From contig JAMPFE010000029.1 of the NCBI GenBank assembly GCA_023664705.1, forward strand, positions 1 through 28,778: 28,778 nt of DNA. Direction: 5' to 3'. Position numbers and translations under genes: made by a program. Below the pieces are notes generated by a model. The model made no database searches, was not told the DNA's origin, and was given only the letters and a program-made list of their open reading frames with translations. Numbering within the stretch: the first letter of the stretch is position 1; each line of letters begins with the position of its first letter. This DNA is from Lachnospiraceae bacterium. Lineage in GTDB: Bacteria; Bacillota; Clostridia; Oscillospirales; Ruminococcaceae. Below, one piece after another: positions 22,852 through 28,778 of this stretch.

Positions 22852-24996
22852 TTACGACCTTGAATAAGTGCCGTTTTCAAAATCTATCGTGATAGTGCCT
22901 TCGTCGTCAACGATAGCGTTTTTGTCGTAGTCGACCTTGAAATCCTCGCCGACATATATCACGTTAGCCCCCGCGGGCGCGAAATTATAGAAGTAATCCA
23001 GCTGCGTGAGAACGCCGCCGTCCTCTATCTTGGAAAGCACAGCAAAGCGGTGATAGTTCGGGGTAGTATTCTCGAGGTCTACGTACCTCGCTATGCCGAC
23101 GCCGCCCTTCATCTCAAACGGCTGAATGTACTCCGAGATACTCTCGGCATGAAACGTCGCGTCAAGCTCCACACAGTCCTGCGCGGTTATCTTTCCGTTC
23201 TTCTCGACCGCGACGTACGCGTCCGAGTACGAAAACAGATTTGAATTCGCCTCAAGAACGCTCCGCACCTTGTCGCCGAGCAGATAAACCGTGTATTCGC
23301 CGACCCTTTTGCTGTCGAGAATGACCTTCGGCTGAACCTCCAAGCTGTTTTTGTCGAACGCCCTGTAATCCGCAATGGAGGGCTCCGTCGTGTACGACTT
23401 GGCAGCCGTGCGCTTGTCGAAATCGAACGTCCATTTATCCGTTTCGTACAGTATAACGGCGTTCTCCTCGGGCAGTACTGCCAAAGGCTCAGGCGCGTAG
23501 CCAAGCTCGGGCTGAATGAAATTCTGAACAGCGGAATAATCATTCTCAAATTCGATAACGCTGCCGTCGCTCTTTATCGTGTAGAAATAATCCATTGAAA
23601 TATCGTTGGTCTGGCGGAAAACGTCGCCGCCCTTCAGTCGGTAAATATCGGGGAAGTAATTTTCGGCGTCATCGAGGATAAGCATCGACGGAGCGCCCGT
23701 GGTAAATTTCTCGAACTTGCTCAGTATCCTGCCGTCCTTTGAAACGAAAACGCTCATCTTGCCGACCTGCAGCCGCACCACTTCCTCGTCGTATTCAAAT
23801 TTCTTGCTGTACGACGTCCAGTCCTTGAGGTTCTCGCCGACTATCGTAAGCGTGTATTCGCCGTCCTGCTTTTCGGCAAGCTTTGCCTCGGGGAGATACT
23901 CGTTTTCGGTCACGTCGGGCACCTGCGACATATCAAGCTCGGGATAATCGGGGAGCATATCGCCGACCTTGGAACCGCTGCCCTGCTCCGCTGCGCCGAA
24001 CGTTACCGTAAAATGCGGCGCGTTGTCGTAGGGGTTCTTGCCGAAATTCTCGGGGCAGAACGTGTACAGAACGTCGCCGTCTCTCAGCGTGAACGCGCTG
24101 CCGTCGACCTCGTAAGCGGACGTAAGCTCCGCCGTCATATCCATGCTCGGACCCTCGACGCCGCTGAAATCGCCCATAAGCGCTCTGAGCTCGTCGTCGG
24201 CAACGGAGAAAAACGTCGTCTCATAGCAGCCCGTCCCGTTCGGGTACTTAAAGAGAATGAGCGGCACGCCGTCAAAGCCCATATAGTCGAGCCCGTAGTA
24301 CTCGAGATACGAGGAGAGCTCCATGCCGTCCAGCACATAGCCGCCCTGCCCCATGGTCACGCTCCGCGTGTGTGGGCTGTCCGTGGAAACGACCTTGCCG
24401 TCCTTCGCGAGCGCCAGCGTAACGTAATACGAATACAGCTTGCTCGTATACTGCGCGTCGTTTTCCGACTTGTCCGTGTGTATAAATTCCCCGAGCATAT
24501 ACAGCTCGTAATCGCCGCACTTTATCGACGCGAGCGTCGCCTTCCGCAGCTTTTTGTCCTGCATCGTCATCTGCGTTTCAAGCCCCGTTCCTTTAAGGTC
24601 GGGAACGCTGTCGAGGTCTATCGGCGGATATTCGTCAAGATCCAGAAGCCCCTTGTCGACCGTCTCGGGAACGCTGCTCTCCTCCGAGGAGGACGAGGCG
24701 CTGTCGATGATAACGGGCAGGGAACTGCTGTTCTCCTGCGAGATGTTTATCAGGGAGCTGTCGGGGTCGTTCGGCGCAACAAAGCCCGCGCGCTTGCTCA
24801 CGATGCCCGCGCCCACGGCGACCGCCGCGATAACGGCAAGGCAGGCGGCAATCGGCACGCCGAAGCTCAGAAACGTCCGAAAATTCGCGGGCTCTCTCAC
24901 GATCTCCACGCCCTGCTGCTCCTCGGGACGCTTCGCCTCCTCGTAGAACCTGTCGTCAATTTCCCCCAACAGGTCGAATAATTCCGTGCTTTTCAC
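22852..24996 (-). CDS. Putative membrane-anchored anti-sigma factor with three repeated outer modules
   Basis: The protein has 714 residues. A short acidic cytoplasmic part (1-42) is followed by one transmembrane helix (about 44-66), a Ser/Glu-rich stretch (81-115), and a large extracellular region. That region repeats a module three times: starting near residue 155 (IKCGDYELYMLGE), 373 (KQDGEYTLTIVGE) and 562 (KRVGEYTVYLLGD). The first two are preceded by similar proline/acid linkers (YPPIDLDSVPDL; YPELDMSQVPDV). The start codon overlaps the stop of the sigma factor gene (ATGA), the usual coupling of an ECF sigma factor with its anti-sigma factor. No standard zinc-binding ZAS motif is seen in the N terminus, so the anti-sigma role rests on context. 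What the outer modules sense is unknown. Confidence 0.7.
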   Translation of the reverse strand: MKSTELFDLLGEIDDRFYEEAKRPEEQQGVEIVREPANFRTFLSFGVPIAACLAVIAAVAVGAGIVSKRAGFVAPNDPDSSLINISQENSSSLPVIIDSASSSSEESSVPETVDKGLLDLDEYPPIDLDSVPDLKGTGLETQMTMQDKKLRKATLASIKCGDYELYMLGEFIHTDKSENDAQYTSKLYSYYVTLALAKDGKVVSTDSPHTRSVTMGQGGYVLDGMELSSYLEYYGLDYMGFDGVPLILFKYPNGTGCYETTFFSVADDELRALMGDFSGVEGPSMDMTAELTSAYEVDGSAFTLRDGDVLYTFCPENFGKNPYDNAPHFTVTFGAAEQGSGSKVGDMLPDYPELDMSQVPDVTENEYLPEAKLAEKQDGEYTLTIVGENLKDWTSYSKKFEYDEEVVRLQVGKMSVFVSKDGRILSKFEKFTTGAPSMLILDDAENYFPDIYRLKGGDVFRQTNDISMDYFYTIKSDGSVIEFENDYSAVQNFIQPELGYAPEPLAVLPEENAVILYETDKWTFDFDKRTAAKSYTTEPSIADYRAFDKNSLEVQPKVILDSKRVGEYTVYLLGDKVRSVLEANSNLFSYSDAYVAVEKNGKITAQDCVELDATFHAESISEYIQPFEMKGGVGIARYVDLENTTPNYHRFAVLSKIEDGGVLTQLDYFYNFAPAGANVIYVGEDFKVDYDKNAIVDDEGTITIDFENGTYSRS

Positions 24997-25634
24997 AGCT
25001 CGTACCCCTCCTTTTTCATAAAATCACGCAGCTTCGCGCGGGTGCGGTTAAGGCACACCGAAACGTTGTTTTCCTTCATGCCGAACCGCGCCGCTATCGA
25101 ATGTGTGCTCTCGCAATAGCAATACCTCGCGACGAACATCACGCGGCTCTTCGCGGGCAGCCTCGCGAGAAAGCGGTTGACGGCGGCTATCATTTCGCGC
25201 CGCTCGGCAGTCGCCTCAACGCTGCTCCCGTCGGAAACGCACTCCTCCAGCTCCTCAAAGATGAGCGCGGTCTCATCCCCGCCGCGCTTCTGCATATGCT
25301 CGCGTCTGTATCTGTCTATCGCGAGATTGCGCGTTATCTTCGCCAGAAACGCCGAAAGCGCGCGCGGCTTTTCGGGAGGAATGGTCTCCCACAGCCTCAT
25401 ATACGCGTCGTTAACGCATTCCTCTGTGTCCTGCGGGTTTTCAAGAATGTTGCGGGCAATGGAGGCGCAGTAGCTGCCGTACTTGTCCTTAACGGCAGCG
25501 AGCCCGCCCTCGTCCCTGTCGAACAGCATGCCGATTATCTCACTGTCGTCCAACCGAGCCGACCTCCTTTCGGAAACGTTTTCAAAGACCGTAACAACAC
25601 TGCCCGACGGTGAAAACGCAATGTCATTGTTCAT
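24993..25634 (-). CDS. ECF-type RNA polymerase sigma factor (sigma-70 family)
   Basis: The protein has 213 residues. Region 2 (about 50-115) has DTEECVNDAYMRLWETIP and FLAKITRNLAIDRYRRE; region 4 (about 150-205) has LPAKSRVMFVARYCYCESTHSIAARFGMKENNVSVCLNR, described here as the helix-turn-helix at about 160-200. Only regions 2 and 4 are present, as in group 4 sigma factors. It recruits RNA polymerase to stress or envelope genes when released from its anti-sigma partner, encoded immediately downstream with a 4-base overlap. Start ATG 25634 follows GAGGTG; the longer frame to 25685 lacks such a site. The first 30 residues are not part of the conserved domain. Confidence 0.92.
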   Translation of the reverse strand: MNNDIAFSPSGSVVTVFENVSERRSARLDDSEIIGMLFDRDEGGLAAVKDKYGSYCASIARNILENPQDTEECVNDAYMRLWETIPPEKPRALSAFLAKITRNLAIDRYRREHMQKRGGDETALIFEELEECVSDGSSVEATAERREMIAAVNRFLARLPAKSRVMFVARYCYCESTHSIAARFGMKENNVSVCLNRTRAKLRDFMKKEGYEL

Positions 25635-25721
25635 TTCTGTCACCTCACTGTTGAAAATAATGTTGAAATGTATTTTCCCCTTCAACCATAGTGACGTTAA
25701 ACGAACCCAAATCTTACATAA

Positions 25722-25750
25722 ATTTTATCAAATTTTTTTAAAAAAGTCAA
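25722..25750 (-). promoter_or_regulatory. Predicted promoter of the ECF sigma operon
   Basis: On the minus strand TTGACT (25745-25750), 17 bases, TAAAAT (25722-25727), in a very AT-rich stretch. It looks like a sigma-A promoter; a typical ECF autoregulatory motif (AAC...CGT) was not evident. Confidence 0.6.
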
Positions 25751-25920
25751 CTTTTTAAGGTTTTCAGAAAGCGAAGCCCCGTACGCGGTTCTTAGAGGAT
25801 TTGTTTGCTGCGAATATAGCCGTTTCGTCCCGAAATAAAGGAAACGTTTGAAGTCGGCTGATACCCTTTTCCGTTTTGACTTTTATACGCCGCGTGCTTA
25901 AGCACATTAAATTTTTTTAA
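25751..25920. other. Unassigned intergenic stretch between the sigma operon and tRNA-Leu
   Basis: No convincing protein gene or terminator is seen. The sequence is less AT-rich than the promoters flanking it, and contains an imperfect inverted repeat, CGTTTC (25829-25834) with GAAACG (25851-25856). It could hold a small RNA or a decayed fragment; the short reading frames here have no ribosome binding site. Confidence 0.3.
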
Positions 25921-25924
25921 CCTC

Positions 25925-25953
25925 TTGACAAAACCGGGATAATGTGATATAAT
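25925..25953 (+). promoter_or_regulatory. Consensus promoter of tRNA-Leu
   Basis: Perfect TTGACA (25925-25930), 17 bases, perfect TATAAT (25948-25953), 13 bases before the mature tRNA 5' end. Confidence 0.93.
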
Positions 25954-25966
25954 ATTAGAGTAATAT

Positions 25967-26053
25967 GCCGGTGTGTTGGAATTGGCAGACGAGACGGACT
26001 CAAAATCCGTTGATGGCAACATCGTGTGGGTTCAAGTCCCACCACCGGCACCA
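25967..26053 (+). tRNA. tRNA-Leu (anticodon CAA)
   Basis: The 87-base gene has acceptor stem GCCGGTG/CACCGGC, an anticodon stem ACGGA/TCCGT with loop CTCAAAA (anticodon CAA, reads UUG), a long variable arm as expected for a class II tRNA, T arm GTGGG-TTCAAGT-CCCAC, discriminator A and an encoded CCA. It has its own consensus promoter. A T6 run at 26074-26079 may end the transcript. Confidence 0.96.
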
Positions 26054-26073
26054 TGAAACACTGACAAAAAAGA

Positions 26074-26119
26074 TTTTTTGCCCACAAACGGCGGTACAAA
26101 GCCATTTGTGGGCAAAAAA
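26074..26119. repeat. Long perfect palindrome downstream of tRNA-Leu
   Basis: TTTTTTGCCCACAAA (26074-26088) and TTTGTGGGCAAAAAA (26105-26119) form a 15-bp perfect inverted repeat; GGC/GCC (26090-26092/26101-26103) extends it after one mismatch. T residues are on the 5' arm and A residues on the 3' arm, so it is not a standard terminator in either direction. It may be a mobile repetitive palindrome. Confidence 0.75.
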
Positions 26120-26166
26120 TTTGCGAAAAAAGGAAATCACACACCGTAGATATTTTCGACACGAAA

Positions 26167-26184
26167 GTGGACTCGAACCCCCTA
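26167..26184 (-). pseudogene. tRNA T-arm-like fragment 1
   Basis: Read on the minus strand this gives TAGGGGGTTCGAGTCCAC, which looks like a tRNA T arm (loop TTCGAGT) but with an imperfect stem (a G-A mismatch). No D arm or anticodon arm is attached. It lies about 40 bases upstream of the first hairpin copy. Confidence 0.4.
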
Positions 26185-26223
26185 CGCGTAGAAAAAATTT
26201 GGTCAATTTTGGTAAATATTCCC

Positions 26224-26280
26224 AAAGCGCCTGTGAATGGTCTCTCACTTCCGAGAGGTCACTCGCGGGCGCTTTTCTTG
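26224..26280 (+). repeat. Hairpin element copy 1 (terminator-like)
   Basis: AAAGCGCC (26224-26231) pairs with GGCGCTTT (26268-26275); pairing continues inwards to a second stem around TCTC/GAGA (26241-26244/26253-26256). A T-rich tail CTTTTCTTG follows. It is homologous to the element at 26381-26440, including the loop-side block AATGGTCTCT and GAGAGGT. Confidence 0.7.
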
Positions 26281-26302
26281 TTTTCGGAATCTTGACAAAA
26301 AA

Positions 26303-26326
26303 GATGCAGACGGGATTCGAACCCAT
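26303..26326 (-). pseudogene. tRNA 3'-end fragment 2 (T arm plus acceptor strand)
   Basis: On the minus strand ATGGG-TTCGAAT-CCCGT forms a proper five-pair T arm (one G-U) and is followed by CTGCATC, the right length for an acceptor 3' strand, and then TTTTTT. The rest of a tRNA (D arm, anticodon arm, matching GATGCAG 5' strand) is not found upstream. It reads as the duplicated 3' end of a tRNA, as left by integrase-mediated insertion. Confidence 0.5.
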
Positions 26327-26380
26327 TTAGCAACAAAATTTTTGCGGTTGAAATTGTGCAGATTGCACATATATAAATAT

Positions 26381-26440
26381 AAAGCGCTTGTAAATGGTCT
26401 CTTAATTATGAGAGGTAGTTTGCAAGCGCTTTTTCTGTTT
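26381..26440 (+). repeat. Hairpin element copy 2 (terminator-like)
   Basis: AAAGCGCTTG (26381-26390) pairs with CAAGCGCTTT (26423-26432); pairing continues through AAA/TTT, and an inner CTCT/AGAG stem (26399-26402/26411-26414) is present. TTTTTCTGTTTT follows. Relative to copy 1, two base pairs have changed on both sides (C-G to T-A, G-C to A-T), keeping the fold. It lies 48 bases ahead of the accessory gene at 26488. Confidence 0.7.
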
Positions 26441-26487
26441 TCCGACAAAGTTCGGGAAATTCTAAATTACTTATGGAGGCGGCAACC

Positions 26488-26736
26488 ATGGACAACGAAA
26501 ACAAGCAGCACAAGCCCGACTGTCCGCTGATCGGGACTGACGGCAACATATTCAATCTTGTCGGGATCGCGTCGAAAACATTAAAGCAGAACAGCTTATC
26601 CGATGAGGCAGCCGAGATGACGAAAAAGGTTTTCGATAGCGGCAGCTACGAGGAGGCGCTCGGGATTATCGGCGAGTACGTCAATATAACCTCGGTCGCC
26701 GATCCCGATGAGGACATCGGCATGAAAATGGGATAG
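26488..26736 (+). CDS. Small conserved accessory protein of mobile elements
   Basis: The protein has 82 residues. Its middle (CPLIGTDGNIFNLVGIA, then SGSYEEALGIIGEYVNITS) resembles a small protein often encoded in conjugative and other accessory regions of gut Firmicutes, next to antirestriction-like genes; I know no function for it. Start ATG 26488 has GGAGG at 26475-26479; the in-frame ATG at 26473 overlaps that site and is not used. It is followed after 35 bases by the ArdA-like gene, with which it probably forms an operon. Confidence 0.7.
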   Translation: MDNENKQHKPDCPLIGTDGNIFNLVGIASKTLKQNSLSDEAAEMTKKVFDSGSYEEALGIIGEYVNITSVADPDEDIGMKMG

Positions 26737-26771
26737 CCCATTACTTTTAAAATATTTTTGGAGGAATTCAC

Positions 26772-28223
26772 ATGCTCAAAGCAACAATTCAGAACTCTCC
26801 GTATGTTACGGAGATGGCGTTTCCTTGCACGGAAACGCAGCTCTCAAAGTGGCTCGACGAACTGCGGATGAATCCCGAACACCTCTGCCCTGCCGCAACG
26901 ATTACGAGCATAGAACCCTCGGAGTTGTCGGTACTGGAGGATTGCGAGGTAAGTTTGGACGCGCTGAACTATCTTGCTAAGCGCATGGACGGCATGGATG
27001 AGCTGGAGTGCAAGCAATTCTTCGCGGCGCTGACTTGCGACGAGGTGGATATCGGGTATGGGTTGAAAAACATCATCAACCTTACGTTCAATCTCGACCG
27101 CTTTACGCTGATCAGGGACACAAGCGATTTGAGAATGGTCGGTCGAACGCATATGCTCAATATTCGCGGCGGCATCTACACTTCCGAACTCGAAAACAAG
27201 GAGTGGTTAATTGAGGAAGGCAAGAAACTGCTGGAATCAGGGAAAGGAATTCAGACCGATTATGGGCTGCTGTTCGTGAACGAGGGCATAAAATTCGAGG
27301 ATTTCTTTGAGGGTACGGTCTTCCCGCAATATCTTTGCGACCCCGATGCGGTCATGTCGGTCGAAATCGATTACGGCGGCAGGACGGAAACCGTTGAATT
27401 ACCGTGCGAGGATATTTCAATAAAAAAGGCACTTTTTCGGCTCGGCGCGGAGGATATCAGGGACTGCCATTTGATGGTGGATACGTTCAGAGATATTCAT
27501 TCCGAATGGCAGGATAGGTTTGTGGAATTCGAGAAATCGCGGGATATTTTCGGGCTGAATAATTTGCTGAAAAGCACGGATGTCCGCATGGAGCGACCCG
27601 TTAGCGTTTTTATGACCGAGGTTGAGCGAAAGCTGCGCGGCGCGGGTTACGATGTCAGCAAGGACGGGGATTTTCTCGTAATTTCGCAGGGCGAGCGCGC
27701 GATTGCTTGCGTGAACGATATTCGGCTGATAAACGCCACAAACGATAATTCCGACGAGGAATATCTGAAAATTAAATCTACCGTCAGAAATATCAACGAT
27801 TATTGCTCCGTCTATGAAAAAGCACCTTTGCTGAATGCGAACGGGCTGTCGGGCGATTATCGGTGCCTTTCGAAATTTAATGGAATTGTTTTGGCGGCGA
27901 AAAACACCTCGGTCGGATTTGAATTCGTGACATGGGAGCGGACGTTCGATAATGCCGGAGTTACGCAGGGCAATTATTATTCCGATTATTCGGTGGCGAA
28001 AGAGAATTTCGCGGTACGTTCGGGGCTTGTAAATTCTCAAAAAATGCTCACTGAGAATGAGTTCAAACAAATTTCCAAGTGCGTGGATTTCGCGCTTGAA
28101 AACGACGGCAATTTGAGATTTGACGATTGCGAGAGCCTCAAAAAGCTGTCCGAAAAAATATCGGAAATTGTTCCCGAACAGCGGCAGAGCGACGCTCCCG
28201 AGATGTCGATGGGAGGCGTGTGA
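26772..28223 (+). CDS. ArdA-like antirestriction protein with extra C-terminal module
   Basis: The protein has 483 residues. The first 260 residues resemble ArdA-type antirestriction proteins of Firmicutes elements: MAFPCTETQLSKWLDEL, LDALNYLAKRMDGMDE, INLTFNLDRFTLI, ESGKGIQTDYGLLFVNE and ELPCEDISIKKALFRLGAE. ArdA mimics B-form DNA with an acidic surface and blocks type I restriction, helping incoming DNA establish; this function is family knowledge. Residues about 278-467 form a second module (YSDYSVAKENFAVRSGLV as landmark) that is repeated as a separate gene next. GGAGG (26760-26764) precedes the ATG. The next start overlaps its stop by one base. Base use is more AT-rich than in the rest of the window. 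Confidence 0.6.
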   Translation: MLKATIQNSPYVTEMAFPCTETQLSKWLDELRMNPEHLCPAATITSIEPSELSVLEDCEVSLDALNYLAKRMDGMDELECKQFFAALTCDEVDIGYGLKNIINLTFNLDRFTLIRDTSDLRMVGRTHMLNIRGGIYTSELENKEWLIEEGKKLLESGKGIQTDYGLLFVNEGIKFEDFFEGTVFPQYLCDPDAVMSVEIDYGGRTETVELPCEDISIKKALFRLGAEDIRDCHLMVDTFRDIHSEWQDRFVEFEKSRDIFGLNNLLKSTDVRMERPVSVFMTEVERKLRGAGYDVSKDGDFLVISQGERAIACVNDIRLINATNDNSDEEYLKIKSTVRNINDYCSVYEKAPLLNANGLSGDYRCLSKFNGIVLAAKNTSVGFEFVTWERTFDNAGVTQGNYYSDYSVAKENFAVRSGLVNSQKMLTENEFKQISKCVDFALENDGNLRFDDCESLKKLSEKISEIVPEQRQSDAPEMSMGGV

Positions 28224-28778
28224 TGAGCATTTTTACAAATGAAATCCTGCGGAAATTGCGCGAGGAAAATTACAATTTTGCCGTTGAAAACAGCATGATA
28301 ATTGTAATTCTGAACGGCGGTAGAATCGTCAAAATCGGCTCGGAGGGCGGGCTTTATTTCGACCGATTTTTTACGGACAATGAGCGTGCGGAGTATTTTG
28401 CGCTGGCGCGGCTGATCAACGAGATTTCCGAGTATGTTTCGGATTTTGAGAACGCCGAAAAGAGCAACGAATTTCGCGTAATTTTAGAGTATAATTCGGT
28501 AATTCTTGCGGCGAAATATGATGATAATTCGGGGTTTGAATTTTCGACTTTTCTGACCAGCGAAAACGGTAAAATTATTTCCGAAAACAGATATTCGGAT
28601 TACGCGATAGCAAAGGCGAATTTCGCGGTTCGTGCGGGGTTAATTGACGGCGATAAATTCTTTGACTTTGACGAATTAGAAACGGTCGAATTTGCCGTTG
28701 AATTAGCATTAAAAAATTACGCTTATCCGGACGGAAAAATCCGCGAGGAATTGGAAAAATTGCGCGAGAAAATATGCG
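28223..28778 (+). CDS. Partial gene: stand-alone paralogue of the ArdA-like protein's C-terminal module
   Basis: The reading frame is open for 185 codons and runs off the window end, so the protein is incomplete. GGGAGG (28211-28216) precedes ATG 28223, which shares a base with the previous stop (TGATG). It aligns along its length with residues 278-467 of the upstream protein: SIFTNEILRKLR to SVFMTEVERKLR, VILAAKYDDNSGFEF to VLAAKNTSVGFEF, and YSDYAIAKANFAVRAGL to YSDYSVAKENFAVRSGL. It is clearly a duplicated domain. Function unknown; it has low GC and many AAT, TTT and GAA codons. Confidence 0.75.
   Translation, partial: MSIFTNEILRKLREENYNFAVENSMIIVILNGGRIVKIGSEGGLYFDRFFTDNERAEYFALARLINEISEYVSDFENAEKSNEFRVILEYNSVILAAKYDDNSGFEFSTFLTSENGKIISENRYSDYAIAKANFAVRAGLIDGDKFFDFDELETVEFAVELALKNYAYPDGKIREELEKLREKIC

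Noticed and set aside
25917..26330. Several overlapping frames of 76-121 codons on both strands around the tRNA
   Set aside because: They translate the tRNA-Leu gene, the palindrome and the tRNA fragments; such frames are a common annotation artefact and have no start signals.
26303..26440. A full minus-strand tRNA gene
   Set aside because: Only the T arm and acceptor 3' strand are present; no D arm, anticodon arm or matching 5' acceptor strand could be folded from the sequence upstream.
1..28778. CRISPR array, insertion sequence or transposase
   Set aside because: No regularly spaced direct repeats and no transposase-like protein were found.

Overview
The window looks like a chromosomal segment of a GC-rich member of the Clostridia, probably an Oscillospiraceae/Ruminococcaceae gut bacterium. 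The reasons are strong AGGAGG-type ribosome binding sites, TTGACA-17-TATAAT promoters, a zinc-ribbon-type L28, an IspH-S1 fusion, the phoH-ybeY-dgkA and cmk-plsC-ispH/rpsA gene orders typical of Clostridia, and a tRNA gene with encoded CCA. This assignment is inference from gene content; no 16S gene is present.

Layout. Positions 72-2925 (+) hold a compact operon: a PLP aminotransferase, a SMI1/KNR4 (SUKH) protein and trpS. Next come rpmB (+) and, convergent to it, a class A penicillin-binding protein (-), separated by two terminators. A serine-rich SGNH/GDSL lipoprotein (-) follows. Positions 7375-11540 (-) are one operon, read from right to left: membrane-embedded lipase-like hydrolase, Nudix hydrolase, phoH, an unrecognised 145-aa protein, ybeY and dgkA/udpK. 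It is driven by a consensus promoter whose -35 box lies in a palindrome. A 40-aa four-cysteine protein (+) is divergent from it.

Positions 11819-17033 (-) carry seven tightly packed, intact phage virion genes: portal, scaffold-like protein, major capsid protein, two connector or head-closure-type proteins, a small tail-like protein and a tail-hub/tip-like protein. There is no terminase, protease, tape measure, lysis gene, integrase or repressor. The cassette sits between host operons, shares their codon style, ends at a bidirectional terminator and has an internal terminator right after the capsid gene. It is either a trimmed prophage remnant or a domesticated particle locus, and it is the most interesting region of the window.

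Positions 17326-22764 (+) return to housekeeping genes: an RpiR-family regulator, a BaiN-like flavoprotein, then cmk, plsC and an ispH-rpsA fusion with an apparent internal start for free S1. Positions 22852-25634 (-) encode an ECF sigma factor translationally coupled to a large single-pass membrane protein (putative anti-sigma factor) with three repeated outer modules.

A tRNA-Leu(CAA) gene (+) follows at 25967-26053. The next 430 bases have no protein gene but hold a long palindrome, two tRNA 3'-end fragments on the minus strand, and two diverged copies of a covarying hairpin. From 26488 to the right edge the sequence becomes more AT-rich and encodes accessory proteins: a small conserved protein, an ArdA-like antirestriction protein, and a partial protein duplicating its C-terminal module. 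This looks like the left end of an integrated mobile element.
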